This document shows, in pieces, positions 52,913-63,995 of a DNA stretch of 64,000 nt. How positions within the stretch are numbered: position 1 is the stretch's first letter; each line of letters opens with the position of its first letter. A model generated the notes under the pieces. The model was given only the letters and a program-made list of their open reading frames with translations. It had not been told where the DNA came from and searched no databases. Source of the stretch: Margaritifera margaritifera (taxonomy: Eukaryota; Mollusca; Bivalvia; Unionida; Margaritiferidae); the NCBI GenBank assembly GCA_029931535.1, contig JAQPZY010001664.1, positions 4,804,501 to 4,868,500 of the forward strand, given 5' to 3'. The position numbers and the translations under genes are program-made.

Positions 52913-55900
52913 CTGTAATAGAGAATCAAAAGAAATATATTTAACACAAATACATGTGTTTCTGAATATCTACATTTTTAATATGTAATAGGGTCTCGCA
53001 AATGTAGTTATGCGTAAGGATTTTAAGGTCTCTTACCTTTGGTAATTAGTGTTTTTGTATGCATGAAATACAAATACTTATGCAAACAAATAGGCATACA
53101 TGTGATTTTAGAGCGTTGGAGTCCAACCAAAAACAGGGAGCTACCGTATATACTCTCTCATAAGTCTAATCCACTGCAAACTGCACAGACCCAGATTTGC
53201 CGTCGCATAATGCGCTGACAGATCTGGGTCAATGCAATTTGTTAGGAGTAATCAGTAGAACAAACAGTATAGACCCTGATCTGCCGGCGCAGTATAGACC
53301 CTGACCCTGATCTGCCGGCGCATTATGCGACGGCAGATCAATGTCTGTGTTGTTTGCAATTGGACTCGATTTATAGGGGATTATTTACGGTATATTACCT
53401 TTCTGAATTATCAGATGGTATTCCCGCTCCGAGTGCTTTCTGTTCATCCAATATCAGGCGCAGCCTACACAGTGATTCGGACCGAATTTGTATTTTGTAT
53501 TTAGACTATGTTTCACCTTCTAATATCAAAGTAATTTTTAAAAAATGTATCTCTCCACAGCAATCTGTCTCATGGTTAATTGAACTCCGATAAACTTTTT
53601 TAATTTAAATCTAGCGGAAAATAGACTGGATAGACTTCCCCTGAATCTATTTGTATATATGACGTATTATTCCATTTATCTCTTTACAAAAATAGTGTCG
53701 CAGCTATTATGTTGATAATAATTACGTGATGCGACGCAGAGCTACCAACTAGTGTCAGCTTGGGTTGCCCTCTTCTCTGATGATTTGTTTGTACCTAGCA
53801 AAGTTCGGCAAATATCAACATATTTTGTAACATAGATCCATTAGAAATGTAAGATTTATTTTCCATCAAAAGCAAATTAAAGCCTTTTTTTCTGTAGGCA
53901 AATAAAGGCCTTGTTTCTGTAGGCAAATTAAAGCTTTGTTTCTGTAGGCAAATTAAAGATTTGTTTCTGTAGGCAAATTAAAGCCTTGTTTATGTAGGCA
54001 AATTAAAACCTTGTTTATGTAGGCAAATTAAAGCCTTGTTTCTGTAGGAAAAAGTTAACAAGCCTTTCTTTATGAAGATTTCATCTGGACGTCTCCTTTT
54101 GAAGCTTTTGGTCACTTTGACAGTCTGACCTGAATCGGCCATCTTCTCCTCAACAGTTATCTCTGTATCAAAAGAAAATTAAGGTATGAAAAATAATAGA
54201 GTAAAATGAATAAATAAATAAGAAAATTAAAGTATGAAATATATTACAGTAAAATGAAAGACTAAATAAGAAAATAAAAGTATTGTTCTGTCATGCGACA
54301 ATGAAATATAATTCAGTAAAATGAATGACTAAATAAGAAAATAAAAGTATGAAATATAATACAGTAAAATTAATGACTAAATAAGAAAATAAAAGTATGA
54401 AATATAATAACAGTAAAATGAATGACTAAATAAGAAAATAAAAGTATTGTTCTGTCAAGCGACAATGAAATCCATTTACACCTCCCTATATGTAATGACA
54501 AATCCATTTACACCTCCCTATATGTAATGGCAATTGCTTTGAGGTTAAACCTGTTATCAGCGCCATGCAACCAATTCTTAATCCGCTTCGAACACAGTAA
54601 AAAAGCATCTGTGTGGTAAATTGTTAAGACTTTGATACACATGGATTTAAACGATTTTTTTTTTAAAGATAGGGCTTTAATTTCGACCCTCCAAAACTGT
54701 ATTGAAAATCAAAACAAAAACAAAAACCAACGCCGTTACTAGTAGAAGAGATAAATCATTACTGACCATTCATCTTGGCGGTCAGCTCCTCTGAATCTTT
54801 ACATTCGTCACCTAGAAAATGAAATATTGAAACAAAAAAGTACATTATTGAAAGAAGGTACCATATTTTTTTTAAAGACATTTAAATCTAAATTCTAAAA
54901 TGAATCAGACTGGTCCAATGTTAACGTTTTACTTACTCGTGCCATTTAAGTTTGCTGCGTGCTTATTTTTTTTTTAAAAAAACAAATCCGATCTTCATAG
55001 GTCTATTAAGCACAGAGTGATGATGGGAAACGTTTTGTTAATTCAATTGGTTATTGAATGACTGATGATGTAAAAATAAGGGTCATACACGATTTCCTAA
55101 TTTGCCATATAACTCGGGAAATAATTCGGATCCAAAGGCACTCAATCTGCGCCGCAAAACGTTTGTACGAAAAAGGAACATATTTTAATATTGTAATATC
55201 CATATTGTTGCCTCTGCTCCATGTTGAATGCACTGCTTATGGCGTGTTTTGAAGCCATGTTTAATATCTTACGTAAAAAGTTAACGGTGAAATTTACTAT
55301 TTACTTGATTGATCGATCGATCGCTTTCTCGCTCATTTGATTGAGTGATTATCTATCTTACTATCAATCTATTATTATCTACCTAAGTATTACTTTTGAC
55401 ATATTTTGACTTATTTCTATTTACTCACAGTCGAGGAGGGCCGATCTCAGATCTGGATAAACGTGAGGTCCTGACTTCAACCACCACATCATTTCTCTTA
55501 GTTCTTCCACAACTGAAAAAAAAAAATATTGATTAAAACATTCAGAATAAAAATATTACTTTTTCATTACGATTTGAATGATTTGAATTATGTATTATTT
55601 GCATTGTAATTATGTACCTAAGTACATATTCACAAGTAAAATATCCCAACATTTAGTGACCATGATGATCCTGCTTTGTAAAAGTGACAAAACAGCAAGG
55701 ACCGCGTATAGGTCGTATCCAAAGTTGCATATACCCAGATCTGTCGTCAAATAATGCACCAGCAGATCTGGGTCTATACATTTTGTTAGGAGAAATCAGT
55801 AGAACAAACAATATAGACTCTGATCTGCCGGCGCATTATGCGACGGTAGACCAGGGTCTATGTTATTTGCTATTGACCCAACTTATACGCGAGTATACAC

Positions 55901-57462
55901 GGTAAATCAGTCAACTGTTATAATTGGGATTTAACATTTAGGTTATGTTCATGTTCATACTTTGATATCCTTTAATGCATTTTAAGCAAAGACGCTACCT
56001 GGCTGTTGTCGAAGCTCCTGCACTGTGACCTTTGGGACCTCGACCTTTTCGTCGTTGACCTTTGGTTGAGGAATGTTCAGCAGAGTAAAATCAGTTTTGA
56101 ACCCCAACAACTCCACCACTCGATCAGGGACGTATTTATCCTGAAATTAGAAAGCATTGCTTTGTATTATAGGCAATATAACATATTTTAAAACAATTAT
56201 ATGCTCCTCCATTTCACTGATACGTTTCATTCAAGAAATAAATATGGGTGCATTAAAACAATGTTTGAGTCTTTAATTCGAATTATTTAGTATTTGATAA
56301 CTAATAAACACCAGCATAACCTAGACGAGGTTAAATGCTCAAGACACCTTGTAAAAGCCGGATTATGGCATCTAGTCTGATTCGCACGCGACTTGCTGTC
56401 GATTTGCTTTTCTCTTCAGTTGTTGTTTAAAGAAATATTTATAGATAGGTGTGACTTGAAAAATGTCGAGACAATTCACACATGATTTACAATATGATTG
56501 GTCAGCGGTTCACACAATCACCGATAAGTAGTAATTTATTGAGAATAGTTGATATGTCAATTAGCATACCGAACACAACATGATGGAATAACTAAGAACA
56601 GGTTTTTCACATCTAATCTTATGATGACAAAACGACACCTATCAAGTCAATCATGCTTCACCACCCACTTTTCGGCTACCGGTCGGACGCAAATCTCGTC
56701 CTTTAAGTTCTTAATAACGATAATGAGCCTATTTGAAACCTTATATTAATTTACTTTTAATCGCTTAGAAATCATACCTTGATGGAGGGCGGCACAATTA
56801 TCTCCCTTGATAGAGCCAACAACTCTTTGGCTTCTTTCTCTATATCTATTGCGACTATTTCTTGATAGGCAGTTAGATACTGGTCACTAGAAAGAAATAA
56901 AAATGCAGTCAATACTATTGTCACCTTAACTGGCAAATAAATAGCTATTAACTTGCACTACCCTGAACTAATTAGAAGGCTGTACCGCCATTTCTGATTT
57001 AGAAAAACCCTAAGCTCATATATTATAATTTTGAGAGAAACTAACTATTTTAATGTCAAAAGAGGAATACTAACTCAGAAATGCCAAATATATGCTAACT
57101 GTTCTTTATTCACTCTCTAATAGCTGCAGAGTTTGTACAGTAATTAATTCGAACTGTTTGACTTTGTCAGTGATCAATACAAGAAATCAAGCTGTGAAAT
57201 TACGGCAAAGATCACTCACATACACAATATAAAAAAGGAAAATTCTCTTCTCCATATTTTTTTTCTAAATTAAAATTACAAGTTTAGCATATATGTGATT
57301 AATATAATTTTCAGACGTAACAGAATAAATTGTAAGAAGAACATGAAAAGTATGTAAAAATTGTCAACTTCTGGGACTTTGTGTAATTCAGAATACATGC
57401 ACGTACATAAACTAGTTTACAAGCAACAAACATATCAGTTTGGCAGACGTGAATCCAAAGGT

Positions 57463-57532
<70 letters not shown>

Positions 57533-60500
57533 AATTGTCACAAGAGCAGGAAAAACAAGTTACAAGCTATACGTCTTTTTTGGGACAGTAACGGTGAAGA
57601 TCACATGACAATATTTGCGACAGTCGTAAAGTATGTCACATGACCCTTGCATGACTTTCTTTGGGGCATTGGTGAAGAAAGTTACAAGAACATCTGGACA
57701 GCGGTGACGTAAGTCATACGAACTTGTTCGAGACAGAGGTCACATGCCTTCGTTTAGCCGTAGGGACAGCTGTGAGTGTCTCTCAGGCTTAATGTACATA
57801 CACAGCTGTTTTAGGAAAACCAAGGAGCGGTTGTGCTCAGTAGGACTCGAAACGCAAAGGTACGCACTTTAATGCCATCAAAGAAGTCAGGACCGACGGA
57901 CACATATTTGTGCATAGAAGCATGTTTGCTGAGTGAGAGATGAGAATAAATGAGAAATTGGAATTACTGGTTTGCTTATCAAAGTTAATGAACAAAAGTC
58001 TTCCACAGCAGATTTTAAAAAAAAGTCATAATTAGCAGCTTGATATCAAACAATGCAACTCACCCTGGACACACGCACACATCTGCTTTTGTGTGTGTGT
58101 GTGTGCGCGCAAAAAGGTTAAACATTATCGTAATTTTGAAGACTGAACCGTGAAAACAACTATTATGAAATAAAGAATATAATGGGTACTTAATATTTAA
58201 TAATTGGTCTTGTATTTTGTGTTTGTTCCATACGAGTGATGAAAAACAAATTACTGATACTTGATGGAATATTTAGTTAGAAGGTATTTCAAGAGTGTAT
58301 ATGAAAACTTTGCTAATCTAGGAAGCCGGACGCAGTGAAACATAATATACGATATGTGTGTTGAAAAGATTATTTTTAGGTAGTTAAAAGATTCTTACTC
58401 AGTCTTTTTGGAGAGAAAAGAAGCACAGCCGACATATTGCAGATAGAACTTCTTCCAAGTAATGACAAAGGTGTCTACCTTTGTGCAGGCAAACACCAAG
58501 ACTTTGTCTTCATAGAGTCCAGACAGCTGAGAAAAACGGGAACAAGAAATGAAAGTAAAGATAGCACAGGGAAACTTCAAAGATAGAATAAGGAGATTGA
58601 GATTTTGTAGTATAATTTGTAATGGAAAACTGGAGCCAAATATAAATTCGACTTTTATTTGTAAAGCGCGTACTTCAGACCAAACATTCTAGGTTCAAAA
58701 AGGTAAAAAAAAAATTGTAAAATTTTGAACATTTATTATAATGGCCATCCATATAAACATACAAAAATGCATACCACATATTATGTGTCTGCCTCAAGTG
58801 GTTTTTGCTTATTGGATCTAACAAGATTTTTGACAACAAAAGTCTAAGTTAAAACATGCGGAAAAAATAAAAGTGCAAAATGCTGTAACTGTCTGAAAAT
58901 CTAATGGGTTAATCTACGCATAAATATGAACACATACCAAATTTAATTTGTCTACCTCTAGTGGTTTTTGCTTATTCAAAATTATAAGGTTTCTGACAAA
59001 AGTTCAACAAGTTCGGAATTTTAAAACTTGCTGTAATGGCCTGAAAAGCAGTTGAGAATAAAGATACCAAGCCATGATTCATTCATGAGGGCACATATCA
59101 GATGAATTCAGACCTCAGCGTCACTTCAAACAGGAAAAGAAGTGATATATTCAAACCACTATTTGACTGCCTAAGCATAATGAGTTTTAATCAAAGGAAG
59201 AGATGCAGTAATGTTGACAAAGGAAGTGATGTATAAAAGGAAGCCAAGTTGAAAGCTCAGAGACATAAAGCAAAAAAGGGGACTGAAAAGCAATACACAT
59301 ACTGTATCAGAGAAAATGACATGGCAAGAAGTGTACAGGGGAATGGAATAGTAACACGCGTGTAAATAGAATATGAGCTCCAAAAGTATATGGATGAGAT
59401 ATAGTTCATTCGAAAAAGGCTTGAGCATATATTTTTTTATTAAGAAAGAGTCTTTCTATAGAAATATTGTTACAGACGGGTTTCAGTTATTTGTACCAGT
59501 TTACATAAATTATCGAGAGTAGTGTGAAAGATGCATGTGAGGAGAAAACAGGGGACAGGACGGGGGGTTATCACGGATACCAGTCCAAACTTTACTATTT
59601 TAGTAAATGAGAAAAGTTAGGAAATACATACTGAGATCACATTTTCCCTAATTTCTCCTTCCGTCTGGATTAGATGTCGATATTTCTGGATATCAGATTT
59701 AGATTTTTTCTCATCCCTTCTTTGTCTTTTGCTTGGCTGTTTCTTTTCCATTTCGGTCGCCAGTGCATTAAGGCGTTCTAGGGCTGTGTCCACCTTCTAC
59801 AAAAATGCACAAAAGTAAAATAGTAATTTCGAAACACAGTACAGTACACAGTCAAACCTGTCTTATACAGCCACTTCTGAGAGGTGAAAAATATGACCTC
59901 TTAATACAGGTGGCTTCTAAGTTTTTTTTCAAATGTATTTATTATTTTGTAATTTTTAATTTTTTTCTCAAATTTTCTCATTTTTTCCTTAATATTTGTA
60001 ATATTGAACCAGTCATTATTAATTTATTGTTAGTTGTACTTGGTTACAAATATGTTGCATAATATATGTACATGTTAATTATGCGAGTTATGCAATTTGA
60101 AGCCCACATTATTTGTATACAAGTCTGTCCTGGTGCATCAGCTATTAGAATTTCACGGTATTCAGAAAGTACTGAAATAGCTTTACCTTATTTTGCTTTT
60201 CCATGTCGGTCTTGCATTTGAGGTAAACATTTATTTTCGTATTTAGAGCCTTTCTACATTCCAAGAGGTCTGTAGACTCTATTTGATTGGTGGAAACCAG
60301 TCTGCAAAACAGTGATATTAGTTAAACATATGACCAGAATAATTAGTGAATCTTGATCTTAAGTTCATTTATTGACTTCAAGCTATTTTAAGTCGTAATA
60401 TGTGCGTTATTTAAAATGTGTGTATGAGTGTGCGGGTGTGTGTGTATGCGTGCGTGCGTGTGAATGAATAGCACATAGTTATCTAAACTTTTAAAAATTC

Positions 60501-61342
60501 TTTCAACGGCATCTAAATATATCGATTTAATACAAAAAATAAATTTATTATCAGCCAAATAAACGGATGTTTTATAAGTTTCACCGAGATTGTAGTCACA
60601 ATTAATGAAATACTAGTACGTTACTGCACATTGGTAAATAAATAAGAACTAAGTTATGAAACCAATCTCTAATATTTTCACCCAACTCATCACTTTATTT
60701 TCATTTCTTGACAAATGCTCTGGCATACATTATGTGTTACACGTTTATAATATTACATTACATTAATTATTTCCTTTTGAAATAAGAAATATTGCAGACA
60801 CATTGATAATCACTGCATCATTCTGTGCCTACCCTCTCATGTTATCAGCCGCTTCTTTGTCAATTTTTGCTGATTTGGCAAAAAAATCTGCCCCCTCTCT
60901 AAAGTGACTGACGTGGTGACTGACAACTTTCTTCATTTTTTGAAGCCCTGAATAAAAAAAAAAAAGAAATAATTGACTGTTGTCCAATACAAGTGTCACT
61001 CTTACAACTACCTTAGTTACATGTCATATATTTTCAATATGATTTACATATCAAGTTGGTCACCGAAAACAACTACAACAAAATGTCCATTAACTGAATG
61101 CCTAAACATCCAAACCTTTTCGATAGCCCAAATGATGAAATGTCCCTCTGGGTCTGTATTTTCCATAGCCCAAATGATGAAATGTCCCTCTGGGTCTGTA
61201 TTTTGCAACTCTGGGTCTGTATTTTGCTACTCTGGGTCTGTATTTTGCTACTCTGGGTCTGTATTTTGCTAGTGCTGTCTACAATATTTGAGTCTCGTGC
61301 TAAGATGTACTTCTGCAATTTTTGTTACTTTCGCATGTATAC

Positions 61343-61381
<39 letters not shown>

Positions 61382-61515
61382 CACCAGTCCACGCTTCACT
61401 GGTAAGACTGTCCATATATTTCTGGACATCCTTGGTCCACTCTGAGGCTTTCTGGCTGAACTCGGCCTCAATTCTGGCCTTCCTCTTTAGAAACTTCATC
61501 CAGACAGAATAGTCC
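52786..61515 (-). CDS. F-BAR (FCH) domain protein, 5' end not found (about 435 residues visible)
   Basis: Exons in order of translation: 61515-61385, 60947-60833, 60301-60187, 59796-59632, 58526-58399, 56886-56778, 56140-55999, 55512-55429, 54811-54767, 54162 to about 54116, 53505-53399, 52912-52786. All junctions except the tenth have consensus GT-AG signals and fitting phases. The start DYSVWMKFLKRKARIEAEFS has the pattern of an FCH/F-BAR first helix (D...FLK.RA.IE.E....). Long charged helices follow (GLQKMKKVVSHHVSHFREGA, DTALERLNALATEMEKK), as in F-BAR dimers that bind curved membranes. The C-terminal third (from about DKYVPDRVVELLGF) has no SH3, kinase or GAP motif that I recognise. A membrane-shaping or adaptor role is inferred from the fold only. 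Confidence 0.8.
53142..53392. repeat. Twin-hairpin fold-back element, copy 7
   Basis: Ends TACCGTATATACTCTC and GGATTATTTACGGTA. Hairpin 1 is nearly perfect around GCCGTCGCATAATGCGCTGAC. In hairpin 2 a 27-bp piece (GCCGGCGCAGTATAGACCCTG) is duplicated. Low divergence between arms suggests a young copy. Confidence 0.88.
53399..53505 (-). CDS. F-BAR gene exon
   Basis: It encodes SKYKIQIRSESLCRLRLILD followed by EQKALGAGIPSDNSE(R). The donor AAG|GTAATA is good. The acceptor ACATAG has a poor pyrimidine tract, and an alternative GTGTAG sits inside. The intron begins six bases before a fold-back element. Confidence 0.65.
53878..54058. repeat. 25-bp tandem repeat, about 7 copies
   Basis: The unit CTGTAGGCAAATTAAAGCCT then TGTTT repeats with few changes. 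On the minus (gene-sense) strand each unit contains TTTGCCTACAG, which resembles a 3' splice site. The array is 58 bp downstream of an exon in the gene's sense. Confidence 0.93.
54116..54162 (-). CDS. F-BAR gene exon, 3' boundary uncertain
   Basis: The acceptor TTGATACAG is good. The frame reads EITVEEKMADSGQTVK. A donor AAA|GTGACC at 54116 joins the next exon in phase but is weak. A stronger-looking CAG|GTCAGA at 54130 would not fit. The frame stays open past 54116 (VTKSFKRRRPDEIFIKK), so a longer exon is possible. Confidence 0.5.
54165..54470. repeat. About 48-bp tandem repeat with longer variants
   Basis: Units read ATAAGAAAATAAAAGTATGA, AATATAATACAGTAAAATGA, ATGACTAA. One unit carries an extra TTGTTCTGTCATGCGACAAT, and the last unit reaches into the same piece. 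About 5-6 copies. Confidence 0.85.
54490..55428 (-). other. F-BAR gene introns around the micro-exon
   Basis: Apart from the micro-exon at 54767-54811, I see only AT-rich intron sequence and a GATTGATCGATCGATCGC run near 55308-55325. Confidence 0.7.
54767..54811 (-). CDS. F-BAR gene 45-nt micro-exon
   Basis: It encodes (C)DECKDSEELTAKMN. Acceptor TTTTCTAG, donor G|GTCAGT. Phases fit both neighbours. Confidence 0.75.
55429..55512 (-). CDS. F-BAR gene exon
   Basis: It encodes (V)VEELREMMWWLKSGPHVYP followed by DLRSALLD. Acceptor TTTTTTCAG, donor T|GTGAGT. The WWLKSGPHVYPDLRSALL segment could be a short helical motif. Family unknown. Confidence 0.82.
55701..55904. repeat. Twin-hairpin fold-back element, copy 8
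   Basis: Both hairpins are present (ACCCAGATCTGTCGTC..CAGCAGATCTGGGT, and TCTGATCTGCCGGCGCATTA..GCGACGGTAGACCAGGGTCT). Right end CGCGAGTATACACGGTA; the left end is diverged (ACCGCGTATAGGTCG). Confidence 0.82.
55999..56140 (-). CDS. F-BAR gene exon (linker)
   Basis: It encodes DKYVPDRVVELLGFKTDFTL, then LNIPQPKVNDEKVEVPKVTV and QELRQQP. Pro/Val-rich linker. Acceptor AATTTCAG, donor G|GTAGCG. Confidence 0.83.
56778..56886 (-). CDS. F-BAR gene exon
   Basis: It encodes (D)DQYLTAYQEIVAIDIEKEA followed by KELLALSREIIVPPSIK. Acceptor TTTCTAG, donor AAG|GTATGA. The acidic helix closes the probable F-BAR region. Confidence 0.84.
56890..58395 (-). other. F-BAR gene intron with (TA)n microsatellite
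   Basis: It contains a (TA)n tract at 57466-57530 and a short (GT)n near 58091-58108. The rest is unassigned. Confidence 0.75.
57466..57530. repeat. (TA)n microsatellite
   Basis: About 32 TA units. Confidence 0.97.
58399..58526 (-). CDS. F-BAR gene exon
   Basis: It encodes LSGLYEDKVLVFACTKVDTF followed by VITWKKFYLQYVGCASFLSKKT. Donor GA|GTAAGA, phase 2 out. Aromatic- and Cys-rich, with a helical pattern. Confidence 0.83.
58530..59630 (-). other. F-BAR gene intron, 1.1 kb
   Basis: Between about 58740 and 59040 two diverged copies of an approximately 150-bp segment occur (CATAAATATGAACACATACCA and GTCTACCTCTAGTGGTTTTTG, with the matching CTGCCTCAAGTGGTTTTTGC). Nothing else was recognised. 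Confidence 0.65.
59632..59796 (-). CDS. F-BAR gene exon (basic coiled coil)
   Basis: It encodes KVDTALERLNALATEMEKKQ, then PSKRQRRDEKKSKSDIQKYR and HLIQTEGEIRENVIS. Acceptor TTTTTGTAG, donor TCA|GTATGT. The stretch KRQRRDEKKSK is strongly basic and may form part of the membrane-binding face or a nuclear signal (inference). Confidence 0.85.
59848..59935. repeat. Dispersed-repeat fragment (CAAACCTGTCTTATACAGCC type)
   Basis: GTCAAACCTGTCTTATACAG..CCTCTTAATACAGGTGGC forms a short inverted pair. It resembles a class of invertebrate dispersed repeats with AAACCTGTCTATA ends. Related phrases occur near 12475 and 37590. Confidence 0.4.
60187..60301 (-). CDS. F-BAR gene exon
   Basis: It encodes LVSTNQIESTDLLECRKALN followed by TKINIYLKCKTDMEKQNK. 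Acceptor GTTTTGCAG, donor AAG|GTAAAG, phase 0 out. Confidence 0.85.
60833..60947 (-). CDS. F-BAR gene exon
   Basis: It encodes (G)LQKMKKVVSHHVSHFREGA followed by DFFAKSAKIDKEAADNMR(G). Acceptor TTTATTCAG, donor GG|GTAGGC. Helical and rich in Lys and His. Confidence 0.87.
61130..61272. repeat. Nested 43-bp and 21-bp tandem repeats
   Basis: CATAGCCCAAATGATGAAAT, GTCCCTCTGGGTCTGTATTTTCC is present twice. Its tail, CTCTGGGTCTGTATTTTGCTA, is then repeated at 21-bp steps about four times. It lies in the intron between the first two visible F-BAR exons. Confidence 0.9.
61346..61379. repeat. (GA)n microsatellite next to the exon donor
   Basis: About 16 GA units, ending five bases before the splice donor region of the FCH exon (GTGAGTCTCTCTC on the minus strand). 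Confidence 0.95.
61385..61515 (-). CDS. F-BAR gene exon: FCH helix
   Basis: It encodes DYSVWMKFLKRKARIEAEFS followed by QKASEWTKDVQKYMDSLTSEAWT(G). Acceptor AAATTGCAG, donor G|GTGAGT. Entry is in phase 2, so at least one coding exon lies further right. F-BAR domains usually have 20-30 residues before this point. Confidence 0.88.
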
Positions 61516-62858
61516 CTGCAATTTAAAAACGAAAAACATTTCATTCAAATGTTTTGCTTTTGATAAAACTGCTGTAAAGTACTCGCTTTCTACATAAAAG
61601 TTTCCAGATTACAATGAAAGGTTTCTTATTTTACTATATGTGGTTGATGTAAATTACATGTGTACTCCAGTAACTTTTACCTCCACCTTTGACTTCTATT
61701 ACCTTTCCCGACAAGAGTTTTGTTTAAATAATCATGCAAACTATGAAAAATAAGTCCCGGTAAAGATCTGAATTAAATTTATTTCAGATCTTTATTAAAC
61801 ATTTTTCATCATAATAATTATTCATCTTTCATCCCCCGTATATGATTTGTAATGACTATTCATGAAAATTGTCTGCTGATGTGCTCTCAGAGCGGACTTA
61901 AAGGAATAAATAGGCGTAACAGAAGAAAAATGGTTAACTATTAAGACTTGATTTTAAAAGCATAGCAAGTGAACATTGAAGCCAAGGAGTGCTTGGCTCT
62001 TGCTTTACCAGCTTTGGACGCTGACAGAACTTTGACTTTGTGTTGTTTTGTTTATTTTTTTTTTTTTTTCTTTTCTGTTTTTATTTAAGTCAGTGCTTTT
62101 TTTGCCCCATATATTTTTCTTAGATATAATTTAAGACTTCGAAAAGAAACTAAAAAGCAAAAGCGGTGTCATTATGAGAAATAATGACGCAGGGATTTAG
62201 TAGCAACTTAAATGCAGAAACAAGTGAAACATGATAATAAATCCTGGTTTTTAATTTACAAAGCTAGAAATTCTAGATGATAGTTTGTTTTAACTTGAAA
62301 AAATATACTGCCCAGATTAGTTCCTATGTTAGATTTTTTATTTAAACAAGAAAAATGTCTAACTTTGGTTTAAATATGCGAGTAATAATATTCTCTGTCC
62401 TCAGAACATATATATTTTTGTGTGTTATCAAATAAATGTCACAAAAACACTAGAATATTTAGTGAGCAAAGTATAATTCATTGATCTGCACCATCGAGTA
62501 ATCATCTTACAATAGGTAGAGTAAATGATTTGAAACAAAAAATGCAACAACCACGACATCCATGGGATCAACAAGAGTAGAAATCGAACCCCAATGGTCC
62601 ATGCATGAAAGCGAGAGCTTCGACACGAGAATTAATATCCAGAAACATTAGGTATGTTTCATTAAATGGTGGCCAACCAGAAATTACCACACGGGAAAGT
62701 TCACGTGGGTCAGACACGTTAGATTGATGATTAAATAACATCGTCCCGTGTATATGGCTTTTACAAACTTTCAAAGAAAGGAACTCTCTCTCTCCCTCCC
62801 TCTCTCTCTCTCTCGTTTGTAAATATGCTGAAATTGTCAATATGGCATTATCATATGG

Positions 62859-63026
<168 letters not shown>

Positions 63027-63739
63027 CTTTAAAGTATATTTTTGAAACCAGTGGTAATGGCAAACGAAAAAAAAAGTATTAAGAGAGGATACACGTAATA
63101 ATTTCGATGATAATGTAAAACAGTCAACAAGATGGTGTGGAAAGTTAACTATCAAGACTTAACTTACTTCACTTTTAATTGTGATGATCGTAGGACTAAG
63201 GTACTTACTTTTGTACCTATCATGGGACGTGTTTTTGTACCTATTATGGGACTATGGGACGTATTTTTATTGTATGTGGTCCACCTCAACCTCAGTGGGA
63301 GTCAAATAATATTCAACGCTTAAATGCCGTCCAATAGAATCCAAGACTGCAATTATTTATCTTTGTTTATTTAAATATAAAAGTTGACATTTATTTCCGT
63401 TTAATCAATATATCCTAGATTTATTTCCATACTATCCTTTTGTCCAGTAACATAAAACGACTCTAACTTTGATGACAATCGCCTCAAAATGCCTTGCCAT
63501 TGATGTGTAAAGCCGCGTTGGAAATAGTGTGGTCGGGGAGATTGACAAAAAAACGATAAATTGCGACATATTGAAACACAATTTCTCATCAAAACTTATG
63601 TGATTTCAAGGAAGCTCTTATCTAAAACACCATCACCAACAATGAAAGACATAATTTCTCTTTTGTATACTCAATTTTTATTAAAATTTCGACAGTTTGT
63701 GAAAAACACGTCTGTTAGGTATTGCTGCATAAATGCAAG

Positions 63740-63787
63740 TGACGTACAAACTAACGACGGAGGATGACGTATATATTTAACGTCATC
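63740..63787. promoter_or_regulatory. Cluster of three TGACGT (CRE/ATF-like) sites
   Basis: TGACGT occurs at 63740 and 63765, and its complement ACGTCA at 63780. The last two form an inverted repeat, GATGACGT..ACGTCATC, with nine bases between. They could serve a promoter on either strand. No transcription start is known here. Confidence 0.35.
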
Positions 63788-63944
63788 TGTTGCATAGGTT
63801 ACTTGACTGATCCTGTGTATCAAATTCTAATTCAAACTTTTTTTTTTCTCCTTGTGGTTTCTATTTAAATTTAATGCAAAATGTATTTTCCGGTTGGGTC
63901 TATCTACGGTATGAATACATAAATTCGAACAGTGTTTGCCATTA

Positions 63945-63945
<1 letters not shown>

Positions 63946-63995
<50 letters not shown>

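Noticed and set aside
62568..62840. 90-codon minus-strand ORF ending near a B-box-like GGGTTCGATTTC
   Set aside because: No conserved domain, no A-box at the right distance and no acceptor/donor pair giving phase 2 into the FCH exon.
63401..63592. Candidate first exon of the F-BAR gene
   Set aside because: The frame has a Met but does not resemble an F-BAR N-terminus, and no donor in the required phase was found.
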